Assembly (NCBI GenBank): GCA_015234425.1
Contig: JADGNE010000023.1
Span: forward strand, 124,001-188,000
Length of the DNA stretch: 64,000 bases
Direction of reading: 5' to 3'
DNA from: Devosia sp.
GTDB taxonomy: Bacteria > Pseudomonadota > Alphaproteobacteria > Rhizobiales > Devosiaceae
Shown here: one piece after another, positions 8,245 to 17,290 of the stretch
How positions within the stretch are numbered: position 1 is the first letter of the stretch
How the letters are laid out: every line of letters begins with the position of its first letter
Position numbers and translations under genes: made by a program
Notes under the pieces: model-generated
The model's database searches: none
What the model saw: the letters and a program-made list of their open reading frames with translations, nothing else
Told to the model about the DNA's origin: nothing

Positions 8245-9840
8245 GTGACGCGTCATTACGAAAACCAGCTCAACCGCCGTCAAGTGCTTGCTGGCCTTGG
8301 GACTTCGCTCTTCCTTATGACGACAACGTCACTGACGAAGCCCCTACTGGCGCAGGAAGCGGAAAGCGTCGCGTTCGACTTCGACAGCTTCAGCGAACGC
8401 ATGAAAATTCTGGCAGCCAATCCGTTCCAGCCGCTGGCCGTGGATATCCCCGCCGCCTTTCAGGGCCTCGATTACGACGCCTACCGGAAGATCGAATATC
8501 GCGCCGACGCCAGCAAATGGGCGGACGATCCCGCCGGCTATCGCCTCCAGGCGTTCCACCTAGGCTGGCTCTACAACGAGCCGGTCAAAATTTTCAAAAT
8601 TGAGGGTGGCACGGCGCGCGCAGTCGATTTCCGCGCCGCTGATTTCAACTATCACGACGCAGCCATCGGCGAAGCGGCGGAGGCTGCGAGCTTCCCCGGC
8701 GTGGCCGGCCTACGCATAAACTACCCGCTCAACCGTCCGGATGCGGTCGATGAGCTCGTGACCTTCCTCGGTGCCAGCTATTTCCGCGCCCTTGGCCGGA
8801 ACAATATTTACGGCGTCAGTGCCCGTGGCCTGGTTCTCAATTCCTGGGTGGATGTGCCTGAGGAGTTCCCCCGCTTCTCAGAGCTCTATGTCGAGGAACC
8901 GGTCGCCGGCGCGCCGCTTACGATCTATGCAGCGCTTGAAAGTCCGAGCGTAACCGGCGCTTATCGCTTCATAATTACCCCTGCGAGCGACGCCGCGCAG
9001 GAGAGCGTGATGGAAGTCACCGCACGGCTCTTCTTCCGCACCGACGTCCAGGAGCTGGGTGTCGCGCCGCTGACATCGATGTTCCTTTACGCCGAAGCCA
9101 ATCGCGGTGGCTTTGATGATTATCGCCCACAAGTGCACGACAGCAATGGCCTGCTGGTCGAGCGCGAGAGCGGCGAAGTCATGTGGCGCGCGCTCAACAA
9201 CAGCGCCTGGCTCGGCAATTCCTATCTGTCCGAAACCAATCCTGCCGCATTTGGTCTCTATCAGCGCGGCCGTAACTTCGAGAGCTACCAGGACGCGGGT
9301 GCGCATTATGAACGTCGGCCGTCCCTCCGCGTCGAGCCGATCGGCGCATGGGGGCAGGGAATGGTGCGTCTGATCGAAATTCCGGCCAAACTCGAAGCCG
9401 ACGACAATATCGTTGCCTTCTGGATCCCGGCGGAACCTGCCCGCGCCGGTGAGGCACGCGAGTATAGCTACCGGCTGATCTGGGGTGATCTTAACCCCGA
9501 GCAGAACCCGAGCCTTGCCTATGTGGCCGAGACGCGCGGCGGCGTTGGTGGTGTGTCTGGTGTCGAGAACGCAGCCAATTTTCGCAAGTTCGTTATCGAC
9601 TTCAAGGGCGGCGACCTCGCCGCTCTGCCGGCCGGCACCCCGATTGACGTGCTGGCCACCGTTGGCGGTGGCGTGGTGCGCAGCTCGGTGCTGTCGCGGA
9701 TCGACGCCAATGATGTCTGGCGCCTGGTGCTCGATGTCGAGGCCGATCCCGGCGCCACGCTTGAGCTCAAAGCCTATCTCGTCGGGATGGGCAAGAAACT
9801 CACCGAAACCTGGCTCTACCAGTGGAGGCCCGCAGCATGA
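8245..9840 (+). CDS. opgG: Periplasmic glucan biosynthesis protein OpgG/OpgD (MdoG family)
   Basis: The 531-residue protein acts in the periplasm on nascent beta-1,2 glucan backbones made by OpgH, shaping or branching them. A twin-arginine signal (NRRQVLAGLGTSLFL) lies at about residues 10-24. The mature part starts with the family FSERMKILAANPF segment and continues with FHLGWLYNEPV and GLRINYPL. I chose the GTG at 8245, which puts the Tat motif near the N-terminus; a longer reading from 8116 would bury it. The Tat signal is more typical of OpgD than of OpgG, but only one MdoG-family gene is present here, so I use the generic symbol. Confidence 0.85.
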   Translation: MTRHYENQLNRRQVLAGLGTSLFLMTTTSLTKPLLAQEAESVAFDFDSFSERMKILAANPFQPLAVDIPAAFQGLDYDAYRKIEYRADASKWADDPAGYRLQAFHLGWLYNEPVKIFKIEGGTARAVDFRAADFNYHDAAIGEAAEAASFPGVAGLRINYPLNRPDAVDELVTFLGASYFRALGRNNIYGVSARGLVLNSWVDVPEEFPRFSELYVEEPVAGAPLTIYAALESPSVTGAYRFIITPASDAAQESVMEVTARLFFRTDVQELGVAPLTSMFLYAEANRGGFDDYRPQVHDSNGLLVERESGEVMWRALNNSAWLGNSYLSETNPAAFGLYQRGRNFESYQDAGAHYERRPSLRVEPIGAWGQGMVRLIEIPAKLEADDNIVAFWIPAEPARAGEAREYSYRLIWGDLNPEQNPSLAYVAETRGGVGGVSGVENAANFRKFVIDFKGGDLAALPAGTPIDVLATVGGGVVRSSVLSRIDANDVWRLVLDVEADPGATLELKAYLVGMGKKLTETWLYQWRPAA

Positions 9841-9974
9841 AGCACATCACAGATCTCCCCCTCGCAGCGGGATTGCCCGATGCACCCATGTTCATGCCCA
9901 AGCAGCGTCTGGAGTCACGCGGGTTGCTGATGCGCGCGATCCGGGCAGCCTTCTGGCCATTCTCGGAACGCTGA
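9837..9974 (+). CDS. 45-codon ORF resembling the cytosolic N-terminus of OpgH
   Basis: An ATG overlapping the opgG stop (ATGA) opens 45 codons ending in FWPFSER and a TGA at 9972-9974. The sequence, with its MPKQRLE segment, looks like the cytosolic tail that precedes the first membrane helix of alphaproteobacterial OpgH. It is in the same frame as the opgH body at 9987, separated only by this TGA and a TAG at 9981-9983. It is therefore either a detached N-terminal piece of opgH, a leader peptide that couples translation, or the result of sequence errors. It is too short for routine ORF calls. Confidence 0.5.
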   Translation: MKHITDLPLAAGLPDAPMFMPKQRLESRGLLMRAIRAAFWPFSER

Positions 9975-9986
9975 GCGCCCTAGTTT

Positions 9987-11753
9987 ATGGTCCGAACTAT
10001 CCTTCTCCGTTTCTTCGCTCTCTTCACGGCCGCCGGCCTTAGCCTGGCCGGGGCGTGGCTGTTCCTGCGCTTCACTGGGGAAGGCGGGCTCAACTGGCTC
10101 GACCTGTTGCGCTGCGCCCTTGTGGCCATCAGCGGCTTCTGGCTGGTTTGGGGCGGCGTGCCTGCTGTTCTCGGCGTCTTTGTGCCCCGACCTGCACGCC
10201 CGAAACAGGATGGCCCGCTGAACTCGCGCACCGCCATTTTGGTGCCGGTCTACAATGAAGACCCGCTCGCAACCTTTGCGCGCATTGCCGCCATGAACCG
10301 CAGCCTCGTTCAGCTGGGAGTCGCCGAAAGCTTCCATTTTGCCGTGCTGTCGGACACTCAGGATCCAAAAATTGCTGCCGAGGAAGTGTCTGAGTTCCAG
10401 CGCCTGCTGGTCGAACCCCAGAGCGAAGGCCGGATTTTTTATCGGCGGCGCGATAAGAATCTTGGGCGCAAGGCCGGCAATATCGAGGATTTCGTTTCCC
10501 GCTCCGGCGGTGCCTACGACTTCGCGCTGATCCTTGATGCGGACAGCCTGATGGAAGGCGAAACCATCGTCGCCATGGCGCGCCGACTGGAGGCGGACCC
10601 GGAGCTCGGCCTGCTGCAGACGGTGCCGACAATCATCAATGCGCAGACCCTCTTCGGGCGCTCGATCCAGTTTGCAGCCGCCTATCTGTCGCGGACCTAC
10701 GCGCGGGGCGCCTCGCTGATGCAGGGGCGCGAAGGCCCTTATTGGGGGCACAACGCCATGGTGCGAATGCGCGCCTTCGCGGCCAGCTGCGGCCTGCCGG
10801 AATTGTCGGGCACACCGCCGTTCGGCGGACATATTCTGAGCCACGACTATGTCGAAGCCGCGCTTCTCTCCCGCGCCGGCTGGAAGGTTGAGGTCGATCC
10901 CTGGCTCAAGGGCTCCTACGAGGAAGCACCGGACAATCTCATCGAATATGCCAAGCGCGACCGGCGATGGTGTCAGGGAAATCTGCAGCACGGTCGGCTG
11001 CTGTTTGCGCCGGGGCTCAAGGCCTGGAGCCGGTTTACCTTCATTCAGGGCATCATGGCTTATCTGGCCTCGCCGCTCTGGCTGCTGTTGCTGGTGGCGA
11101 GCATTGCCGGGGCTCTACTGCCCAATCTACCGGCAATGTTGCCTGATTTCGCGCGCTCTCCGATTCCGGTCTGGGTTCTGGGCCTGGCTGTGGCGTCCAT
11201 CCTCATCGTGCCCAAGCTGATGATCCTGGCGCGCGGCGCGATCGATGGCGAGAACCGTCGCTTTGGCGGGACACTTGTCGCCCTCGGCTCAGTGATGGGC
11301 GAGATCTTTCTCTCCACGCTGCTGGCCCCGACGATGCTGCTGATGCAGAGCCGTTCGGTGGCGCAGGTCCTGTTGCGGCTCGATGGGGGCTGGCCGGCGA
11401 CGCAGCGCGGGCAAACTCTCGTGCCGCTCGGCGCAGCCCTCCGCGCCAGCTGGTGGATGGTGGCTCTCGCCGCTCTCGCCCTCGGCGCAACAGTGATCGC
11501 CGCTCCGGGCACTGCCCTGTGGTTGGCTCCGGCAACCGTCCCCGCATTGGCCGCACCGCTGCTCATCTGGGCGACCTCGATGCCCCGCCGCAAGGCTGGT
11601 GCCAAACTGTTCCTGACCGAGATGGAGGCATCGCCCTCGCCGGTGATCCGCGAGCAGCGCGCCATTTTCGCCGCCTGGGGCGGGGCACATCTGCCGGTCG
11701 ACGGCCGCCCCGCGCCGGTTATGGTGAGGTCAACTGACCATGTCATTGCCTGA
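9987..11753 (+). CDS. opgH: Glucan biosynthesis glucosyltransferase OpgH (MdoH)
   Basis: This is the inner-membrane processive glycosyltransferase (588 residues) that polymerises UDP-glucose into periplasmic glucan. Two N-terminal helices are followed by a GT2 domain with LVPVYNEDP (near residue 80), LDADSLM (near 180) and the RRWCQGN signature (near 327), then several C-terminal helices. The ATG at 9987 has a poor ribosome site, and an in-frame N-terminal segment lies just upstream behind two stop codons. Translation may depend on reinitiation from the ORF at 9837. It lies between opgG and opgC, as expected for an opg operon. Confidence 0.87.
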   Translation: MVRTILLRFFALFTAAGLSLAGAWLFLRFTGEGGLNWLDLLRCALVAISGFWLVWGGVPAVLGVFVPRPARPKQDGPLNSRTAILVPVYNEDPLATFARIAAMNRSLVQLGVAESFHFAVLSDTQDPKIAAEEVSEFQRLLVEPQSEGRIFYRRRDKNLGRKAGNIEDFVSRSGGAYDFALILDADSLMEGETIVAMARRLEADPELGLLQTVPTIINAQTLFGRSIQFAAAYLSRTYARGASLMQGREGPYWGHNAMVRMRAFAASCGLPELSGTPPFGGHILSHDYVEAALLSRAGWKVEVDPWLKGSYEEAPDNLIEYAKRDRRWCQGNLQHGRLLFAPGLKAWSRFTFIQGIMAYLASPLWLLLLVASIAGALLPNLPAMLPDFARSPIPVWVLGLAVASILIVPKLMILARGAIDGENRRFGGTLVALGSVMGEIFLSTLLAPTMLLMQSRSVAQVLLRLDGGWPATQRGQTLVPLGAALRASWWMVALAALALGATVIAAPGTALWLAPATVPALAAPLLIWATSMPRRKAGAKLFLTEMEASPSPVIREQRAIFAAWGGAHLPVDGRPAPVMVRSTDHVIA

Positions 11754-12987
11754 GATCGCGCCGCGTTCAACGGAGCTGCCGGGCTGGCAAGGTCTGCGGA
11801 ACGCCCTCGTGCCATCCCGCGCCAGCAGGGACGGGACTGTTGCCGCGGGTCGTGATCCCCGCCTCGACATGTTTCGGGGCCTGGCGCTGATCATGATCTT
11901 CATCAATCATGTTCCGGGCACCATCTACGAGACCTATACAAACCGCAATTTCGGGTTTTCGGACTCGGCGGAAGCCTTTGTATTCATGTCCGGTCTTGCG
12001 GCAGGGCTGGCCTATTCCAGCGCCTTCCTGGACGGGAAAAACCTTTGGTCGGCCATTGCGAGGGTCTGGGCCCGGGCTCGCTACCTCTATTTCGTCCACA
12101 TCGCCGTGACCATGCTTTGCCTCGCCATTTTTGCCGGGGCGGCGCTGTGGTTTGCCATGCCGGTGGTCCTGCTCAAGAACAATGTCGAGCCAGTCATCAC
12201 CCAGCCGCTGCAGGCACTGATCGGCATCCCGCTGCTGACCCATCAGCTTGGCTATCTCAATATCCTGCCGCTCTACGCGGTTCTGCTGCTCGCCGCGCCA
12301 ATTGCCTTCCTGATCGGATTGCGGCGCCCCTGGCTGATGCTCGGCCTGTCGGTCGCGCTTTGGGTTCTGGCAGGCCAGTTTCGGATTAACCTTCCGAATT
12401 TTCCCAATTCTGGCGGATGGTTCTTCAACCCGTTTTCCTGGCAATTGCTCTTTGTTATCGGGCTGCTGTCGGGAATGGCGATGAAGCGCGGCCAGACATT
12501 CATCCCCTACAACGGGGCGCTTTATGCCCTGGCTGCGGCGTTTCTGGTCTTTGTCCTTTTGTGGATGAAAATCCCGGAACTGGGGACTGCGGGCAGGGCG
12601 GTTCTCGGCATGATTTCCAAAGCGGGAGCGCCTTTCTATATCACCTGGTTTGACAAGACCTATGTTGCGCTGCCGCGCCTGCTGCACGCGCTGGCGCTGT
12701 TTTATGTCCTGGGGCATATGCCGGCGATGCTGACCCTGGCCCAGTCGCGCTTTGCCGCTCCGCTCCGCGCCATGGGCCGACAGGGGCTGGCTGTGTTCGC
12801 GACCGGCACCGTGATCAGCATTTTCCTGCAGGTTGTAAAGACACCACGTCAGCCCGACCCGCTGTTTGACGGACTGATCCTTGGCGCCGGCATTCTGGTT
12901 CTTCTGGGCCTGGCCACGCTGCTGAACTACACGGTCGCTCTAAGGGCGAAGACAGCCGTGTCCAGGCCTGCCACAACGACTCAATAG
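11740..12987 (+). CDS. opgC: OpgC-family glucan succinyl/acyl transferase
   Basis: The 415-residue membrane protein has a 45-residue cytosolic lead, then DPRLDMFRGLALIMIFINHV, the family motif at the first helix, and about ten hydrophobic helices. OpgC proteins transfer succinyl or related acyl groups to periplasmic glucans, giving them negative charge. The start overlaps opgH by 14 bases, which indicates coupling. Length and order (G, H, C) match alphaproteobacterial opg operons. Confidence 0.85.
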   Translation: MSLPEIAPRSTELPGWQGLRNALVPSRASRDGTVAAGRDPRLDMFRGLALIMIFINHVPGTIYETYTNRNFGFSDSAEAFVFMSGLAAGLAYSSAFLDGKNLWSAIARVWARARYLYFVHIAVTMLCLAIFAGAALWFAMPVVLLKNNVEPVITQPLQALIGIPLLTHQLGYLNILPLYAVLLLAAPIAFLIGLRRPWLMLGLSVALWVLAGQFRINLPNFPNSGGWFFNPFSWQLLFVIGLLSGMAMKRGQTFIPYNGALYALAAAFLVFVLLWMKIPELGTAGRAVLGMISKAGAPFYITWFDKTYVALPRLLHALALFYVLGHMPAMLTLAQSRFAAPLRAMGRQGLAVFATGTVISIFLQVVKTPRQPDPLFDGLILGAGILVLLGLATLLNYTVALRAKTAVSRPATTTQ

Positions 12988-13156
12988 TCGCTTTGTCGCC
13001 GCGTTTGGGCGTCGGAGGAGGGGTGCTTTTCTCGGTGTCGAGGTGGCGAAAGTCGTCCCCCGCCAAGGAACCGTCTCAGCCCGGTCCGAGAGACAAGCTT
13101 GTTGAAACTGTTTGAAGCAACTGCAATCCTGCCCGGCACATCTGGGAGGAGTGAAG

Positions 13157-13567
13157 GTGTTGGCTGTCAATATTTCAAATAAATTTACGAATACATTCGC
13201 AATAATCGGCGTATCTTTGGTTTTGGGAGTGCAGTCTCCTGTCTTGGCCCAGGAAGTCGGTGGCGCGGGTCATTATACCAAAGAGCAGGCGGAGATGGGC
13301 GAGACGGTATTTCTTCAGAACTGCTCTGGCTGTCACGGCTACACGATGATCGATGTTGTGAAGGGATTTTCCAACATGGATCAATTCTATTCGCTCATCT
13401 CATTGACCATGCCCTGGGAGGACGCCGGATCGCTGACCGATGACGACTATCTTTCCATCGTAGCCTACCTCTTGCGGGAGAACGACGTAGAGTCGAGCGA
13501 CCAAAAACTGACTGCCGACCGCGATTTGCTGCGATCCATCAGTCTATCAGATACGAAATTGGATTAG
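13157..13567 (+). CDS. Short periplasmic monohaem cytochrome c, copy 1
   Basis: The 136-residue precursor has a signal peptide ending near VLAQ (residue 32) and one haem site, CSGCH at residues 56-60. A later methionine in SLTMPWED is a candidate sixth ligand. The C-terminal half carries a pattern shared with two other cytochromes in this locus: a FY-IS--MP segment, then AYLL and KLTADRDLL. I chose the GTG at 13157 because GGGAGGA ends six bases upstream; in-frame alternatives are GTG 13151 and TTG 13160. It precedes a Tat-exported flavoprotein and probably accepts its electrons. Confidence 0.75.
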   Translation: MLAVNISNKFTNTFAIIGVSLVLGVQSPVLAQEVGGAGHYTKEQAEMGETVFLQNCSGCHGYTMIDVVKGFSNMDQFYSLISLTMPWEDAGSLTDDDYLSIVAYLLRENDVESSDQKLTADRDLLRSISLSDTKLD

Positions 13568-13586
13568 ACTTAGGTCTAATATGACA

Positions 13587-13620
13587 GCTGACCAGCCGGC
13601 GTTGAGCGCGGCTGGTCAGC
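13587..13620 (+). terminator. Hairpin after cytochrome c copy 1
   Basis: An eleven-pair perfect stem (13587-13597 with 13610-13620, twelve-base loop) follows the stop codon; it has no T-run. A smaller inverted repeat, ATTAGAC with GTCTAAT (13563-13580), overlaps the stop codon just before it. Together they probably separate expression of the cytochrome from that of the flavoprotein gene. Confidence 0.55.
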
Positions 13621-13744
13621 CACCGCTCCCACCCAAAATTCCCCTGCATTTACAACGGCTGACTTGCCGCAGCGACGCTCTGTCGCATCACTCGATGTGG
13701 CGATGAGGCGAGGATGGCGTTTTGACAGGGGTTTAGAGTGTGCG

Positions 13745-13773
13745 TTGACAATAAAATCCTTGGCCTGAAGGAT
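13745..13773 (+). promoter_or_regulatory. Candidate promoter with embedded operator before the FAD dehydrogenase
   Basis: A perfect -35 box, TTGACA (13745-13750), is followed after 17 bases by AAGGAT as a weak -10. An inverted repeat, ATCCTT with AAGGAT (13756-13761 and 13768-13773), overlaps the spacer and the -10 exactly. This is the geometry of a repressor site. The gene starts 73 bases after the -10. Confidence 0.45.
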
Positions 13774-13845
13774 GAATTGGGGGGTGGCAAAAAAAATAAT
13801 CCAATTGCGCCGTAACCCCCGAATTTGTTTTCTGAGGGGATAGAA

Positions 13846-15909
13846 ATGAAGTCGAAGGACACGAATATTGGTGGAGCGGAGGAGCTCGACACCAAGGGCA
13901 AGGGACGCCGCGAGTTTTTCAAGGTAGGCGCTGCCGCCGGTCTCGGTGCTGCCATGCTGGCCGGTGGGACTGCGCAGGCGCAGGACACCTCTGACGACGG
14001 CTGGGACTATGAAGTCGACGTTCTGGTCTGCGGTGCTGGTTGCATGGGCCTGCCAACCGCCATCCGTGCCAAGGATCTGGGTGCGGACGTTCTGGTCATC
14101 GACGCCAATTTTGACGTCGGCGGCGTGATGCTTCACAGTGGTGCGCAGGTTTCCTTCGGTGGCGGCGACCCGCTGCAGTTGCGCGACATCGCCGGTGAGG
14201 TCGACAAGGAAGGTTTCATCACCGTCGGCAAGCTCCACACCGATGAAGAACTGACCGAAGATCCGGACTATCTGTTCCGCGACATGACGGACTGGTCCAT
14301 CGTCGATAACTCTGCCAATGCGCCATACCGCTACAACGAGCGTGACCTTCACCGCGCCTGGGCCGACAACTGCTTTGATACCCGCAACTTCCTGATGGAC
14401 AATTATGTCCGTTTTGGTCGTATCAGCGGCACCCACGGCAATGGCGGCATGACCCGCGCCCGCCGTACCTCCGTGTTCCTGATGCTCGGCGACAAGACCG
14501 ACATCAAGGCCGGCACCGTGACCCGTGAAGACGCTGGCGTCGTCGGCGAAAACACCAGCCATTTCGCACCGCGCCGCATGGGCGACGGCAGCTCCATCGT
14601 CGGCCCCAATGCCGTGACCAATGGTGCGGCCCTGTCGCGCAGCCTTGAATTTGCGGCCCGTGAAAAGGGCGTGCCGTTTATGCTGAACCGCCACATGGAC
14701 AAGCTGATCACCGACGAGGAAACCGGCCGCGTCATCGGTGTGGAAGCCAGCTATTCGCCCCGCACAGTTCCCGGCGCGACCGAGCGTCTGGAAAGCCTCT
14801 GGCAGAATGGCAATGTGGACGAGCGCCGCGAAAAGATCCGCATCAAGGCCAGGAAGGCCGTGGTGATCGCAACCGGCGGTCACTCGGGCAACCCGCAGTT
14901 CCGCTCGATGTTCTACCCTGCCATGCGCGAGCCGGCATTCGGCACCAGCGGCCAGGCCCTCGTCGGCGAAAACTGCCGCGATGGTAGCGGCATCATTGCC
15001 GCCATGCGGATTGGTGCGAACCTCTCCGGCATGCAGCAGAACCTGTCGTATGGCGCGACCGCCCATATTCCGGCACGCCTTGCGACCCGTGACGCCTACA
15101 CCGACATGTATCCTGGGCACCCGACCTTCCCGGTGCGCGGCTCGACCGGCTTTGCAGCGAACGCCAACACGTTCGAGCACTTCATCGCTGTCAACCAGGT
15201 CGGTGATCGCTTCTTCAACGACATGGACCTGATGCGTGGCAACGCGGCTGGTAGCGCCTTCCCGGGTGGCAGCAACGTTCCGGCCCGTGGCGTGGAAATC
15301 AAGCAGGGTGACTGGCGCAACTCGAGCCGTGACCACATCCGCTCGATGTACAACCGTCACGCCGGTCTCGACGCTGCGCTGCAGATGAACTCCGGCTCTC
15401 AGGGCCCGGACTTCTTCTCCGGTCCACTCTGGGCGATCTTTGACGAAGGCGCTGTGGAACGTGCCGAACTGGATCTTCGCTTCCCGTTCGTCGCCGACAA
15501 TGGCTACTTCTTCACTGCCGATACGCTCGAAGAACTGCAGGCCAAGATCAACGCCGGTCACAAGTACCAGCGCGTGCCGATGACCAATCTGGCTGCAACA
15601 GTTGATCGCTGGAACGGCTTCGTCGACGCGGGCGAAGACCCCGACTTCGGCCGCGGTGCGGATGCACCGATGCACAAGATCGAACGCCCGAAGTTCTATG
15701 CGGCGTCGATCGTCGTCGTCTGGCACGATTCCTACGGCGGTCTGCGCATCAACGGCAAGACGCAGGTTCTCGACATGAAGGGCGAACCCATTCCGGGCCT
15801 TTATGCCGGTTGCGAAGCCAGCGGTGGCGGTAACCAGCATGGTCTCGGCCGCGGTCTGGTGCACGGCTACATCGCCGGCACCAACGTGGTCAACGAGCCC
15901 GCCGCCTAA
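13846..15909 (+). CDS. Tat-exported FAD-binding dehydrogenase (fumarate reductase/ketosteroid dehydrogenase-like)
   Basis: The 687-residue flavoprotein has a twin-arginine signal (GRREFFKVGAAAG, residues 20-32) and a clear FAD site, VCGAGCMGL with the glycines at residues 63, 65 and 68. The C-terminus carries the matching FAD_binding_2 segment (YAGCEASGGG...GLGRGLVHG). Relatives include fumarate and urocanate reductases and 3-ketosteroid dehydrogenases. It has no haem site of its own, so separate cytochromes c from this locus are the likely electron partners. I chose the ATG at 13846, behind GAGGGGA, over an upstream TTG. Substrate is unknown; I infer oxidation of an organic compound in the periplasm. 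Confidence 0.8.
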   Translation: MKSKDTNIGGAEELDTKGKGRREFFKVGAAAGLGAAMLAGGTAQAQDTSDDGWDYEVDVLVCGAGCMGLPTAIRAKDLGADVLVIDANFDVGGVMLHSGAQVSFGGGDPLQLRDIAGEVDKEGFITVGKLHTDEELTEDPDYLFRDMTDWSIVDNSANAPYRYNERDLHRAWADNCFDTRNFLMDNYVRFGRISGTHGNGGMTRARRTSVFLMLGDKTDIKAGTVTREDAGVVGENTSHFAPRRMGDGSSIVGPNAVTNGAALSRSLEFAAREKGVPFMLNRHMDKLITDEETGRVIGVEASYSPRTVPGATERLESLWQNGNVDERREKIRIKARKAVVIATGGHSGNPQFRSMFYPAMREPAFGTSGQALVGENCRDGSGIIAAMRIGANLSGMQQNLSYGATAHIPARLATRDAYTDMYPGHPTFPVRGSTGFAANANTFEHFIAVNQVGDRFFNDMDLMRGNAAGSAFPGGSNVPARGVEIKQGDWRNSSRDHIRSMYNRHAGLDAALQMNSGSQGPDFFSGPLWAIFDEGAVERAELDLRFPFVADNGYFFTADTLEELQAKINAGHKYQRVPMTNLAATVDRWNGFVDAGEDPDFGRGADAPMHKIERPKFYAASIVVVWHDSYGGLRINGKTQVLDMKGEPIPGLYAGCEASGGGNQHGLGRGLVHGYIAGTNVVNEPAA

Positions 15910-15921
15910 GCGGTCGTACAG

Positions 15922-15961
15922 GGCAGGCCCGGCGCACGGACGCCGGGCCTGCCTGTTCTTT
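15922..15961 (+). terminator. Intrinsic terminator or attenuator after the FAD dehydrogenase
   Basis: A perfect thirteen-pair stem (15922-15934 with 15941-15953, six-base loop) is followed by TGTTCTTT. Because the next genes follow in the same direction 28 bases later, it may act as an attenuator that keeps the flavoprotein more abundant than the downstream products. Confidence 0.8.
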
Positions 15962-15988
15962 CAGGACCATCAGCAGTGAATAATCAGC

Positions 15989-16885
15989 ATGCTTGAGCCC
16001 GGACATCTCTATTTTCTCGCGCGCGAAGCCGAAATCGAGGCGAATGCGACCCTCACGGTTCTCTGCCGCGCCGCCCATGATCATGTGGGTTCCTTCGTCG
16101 AAATCTTTGACCACCTTGGAGCTTCGCGCGGCCAGTTTGAACTCGGCGCCGTTTCCGACGAAGTCGCCCAGACCGACCAGCTCGAATTTACCGGGCCGAA
16201 CAGCGTCGGCACATTTGAATGGACCGCGCGCCTCGTCGCCGAAGACGAGGACGAACCGGTCGAGGCAGTCCTCAGCTTTGCAGTCCGTCCGATCAAGACC
16301 ACGCTTCTGGTTTGGGACACGCCCAGCGCTGTCCCCATCGGCACGCCGTTTGCCGTCAAGATTGGCCTTAAGGGCAGCGACGGGGGCAATATGAGCGGCA
16401 TGACCGTGGTGGTCACCGACGCCGCCGGGCTGGAAGTCGGCCGGACTGCCTTCACCGACGCTGTTCTGGCAGGCAGCGAAGCGCTCCATTTTGTGGAGCT
16501 CGAGCTGCGCGGTAGCGATGCGCTCGGCATCCAGCAGTTTTCCCTGTCGACCGAGGCCAGTGAGCAGCCTCCGCGGTTGGCAGCGGAGGCGAGCCTGCGC
16601 GTCAAACACGTGCCGGCGCCCGAGTGCCATGTCGAGATTTCGGTCATGGACAGTGCCGGCAGCACGCCGCTGGCGGGTGCCGAAGTGCAGCTTCATCCCT
16701 ACCGCAGCCGCACCGATGCCACGGGCGTTGCGCGTTTCTTCCTGCCCAAGGGTGAATATCGCCTCACTGCCTCAAAGGCCAAGCACGAGGCCAACAGCCT
16801 CTCCATCGTCGTCGACACGGATTGCCAGGAGACCATACGCCTTGCTCAGGAAGCTCTGGTGGATCCCGATGCCCATTATTACTAG
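15989..16885 (+). CDS. Orphan protein with beta-sandwich-like domains
   Basis: I do not recognise this 298-residue protein. It has no signal peptide or membrane helix. The body looks like two or three beta-sandwich units. The last ~80 residues resemble a carboxypeptidase-regulatory-like fold (SVMDSAGSTPLAGAEVQLHP, then TDATGVARFFLPKGEYRL). Three cysteines are scattered. It lies between the flavoprotein and two cytochromes and overlaps the next gene by 17 bases, so it is probably made with them. A chaperone or assembly role for the exported flavoprotein is one possibility, with no direct support. Confidence 0.6.
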   Translation: MLEPGHLYFLAREAEIEANATLTVLCRAAHDHVGSFVEIFDHLGASRGQFELGAVSDEVAQTDQLEFTGPNSVGTFEWTARLVAEDEDEPVEAVLSFAVRPIKTTLLVWDTPSAVPIGTPFAVKIGLKGSDGGNMSGMTVVVTDAAGLEVGRTAFTDAVLAGSEALHFVELELRGSDALGIQQFSLSTEASEQPPRLAAEASLRVKHVPAPECHVEISVMDSAGSTPLAGAEVQLHPYRSRTDATGVARFFLPKGEYRLTASKAKHEANSLSIVVDTDCQETIRLAQEALVDPDAHYY

Positions 16886-17255
16886 GTCCCGCGCCGGGCT
16901 GACGAAGTATGCGCTCGTCTGCGCCGTCATGGCTGCACTGGTCATGCCGGGCGCGGCGGAGGAGGGCGCCTATACGGCCGAACAGGCCGAGCGCGGGCAG
17001 GAGGTCTTCCGGATGCAATGCGCGGCCTGTCACGGGGACACGCTGGTGACGGCATTCGAGAAATATTCCACGGCGCTGAAGTTCTACCACTTCATTTCCG
17101 GGGCCATGCCGCGCCACGCGCCGGGCAGCCTGACCGAGCAGGAATATCTCGATCTCGTGGCCTACTTCCTCGACCGCGCGGAGTTTCCGCAGGGCAATTC
17201 GGAGCTCACCGCCGACCGCGCGACGCTGGAAGAAATCACAATCAAAGACCGATAA
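16869..17255 (+). CDS. Short periplasmic monohaem cytochrome c, copy 2
   Basis: The 128-residue precursor has a signal peptide (TKYALVCAVMAALVMPGAA, cleaved near residue 30) and a CAACH haem site at residues 51-55. The C-terminal pattern (KFYHFISGAMP, YLDLVAYFL, ELTADRATLEEI) matches the two other small cytochromes here. I set the start at the ATG at 16869, inside the end of the preceding gene, because it places the signal peptide at the N-terminus. It is a likely electron acceptor for the flavoprotein encoded at 13846. Confidence 0.78.
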   Translation: MPIITRSRAGLTKYALVCAVMAALVMPGAAEEGAYTAEQAERGQEVFRMQCAACHGDTLVTAFEKYSTALKFYHFISGAMPRHAPGSLTEQEYLDLVAYFLDRAEFPQGNSELTADRATLEEITIKDR

Positions 17256-17290
17256 TCTCACGCACCGTTAGGGCTTGAGGAGGAGACGAA

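Noticed and set aside
13576..15864. 762-codon open frame antisense to the FAD dehydrogenase
   Set aside because: It mirrors the coding frame of a clear flavoprotein gene in high-GC DNA, has no recognisable domain and no ribosome site; it is a codon-bias shadow.
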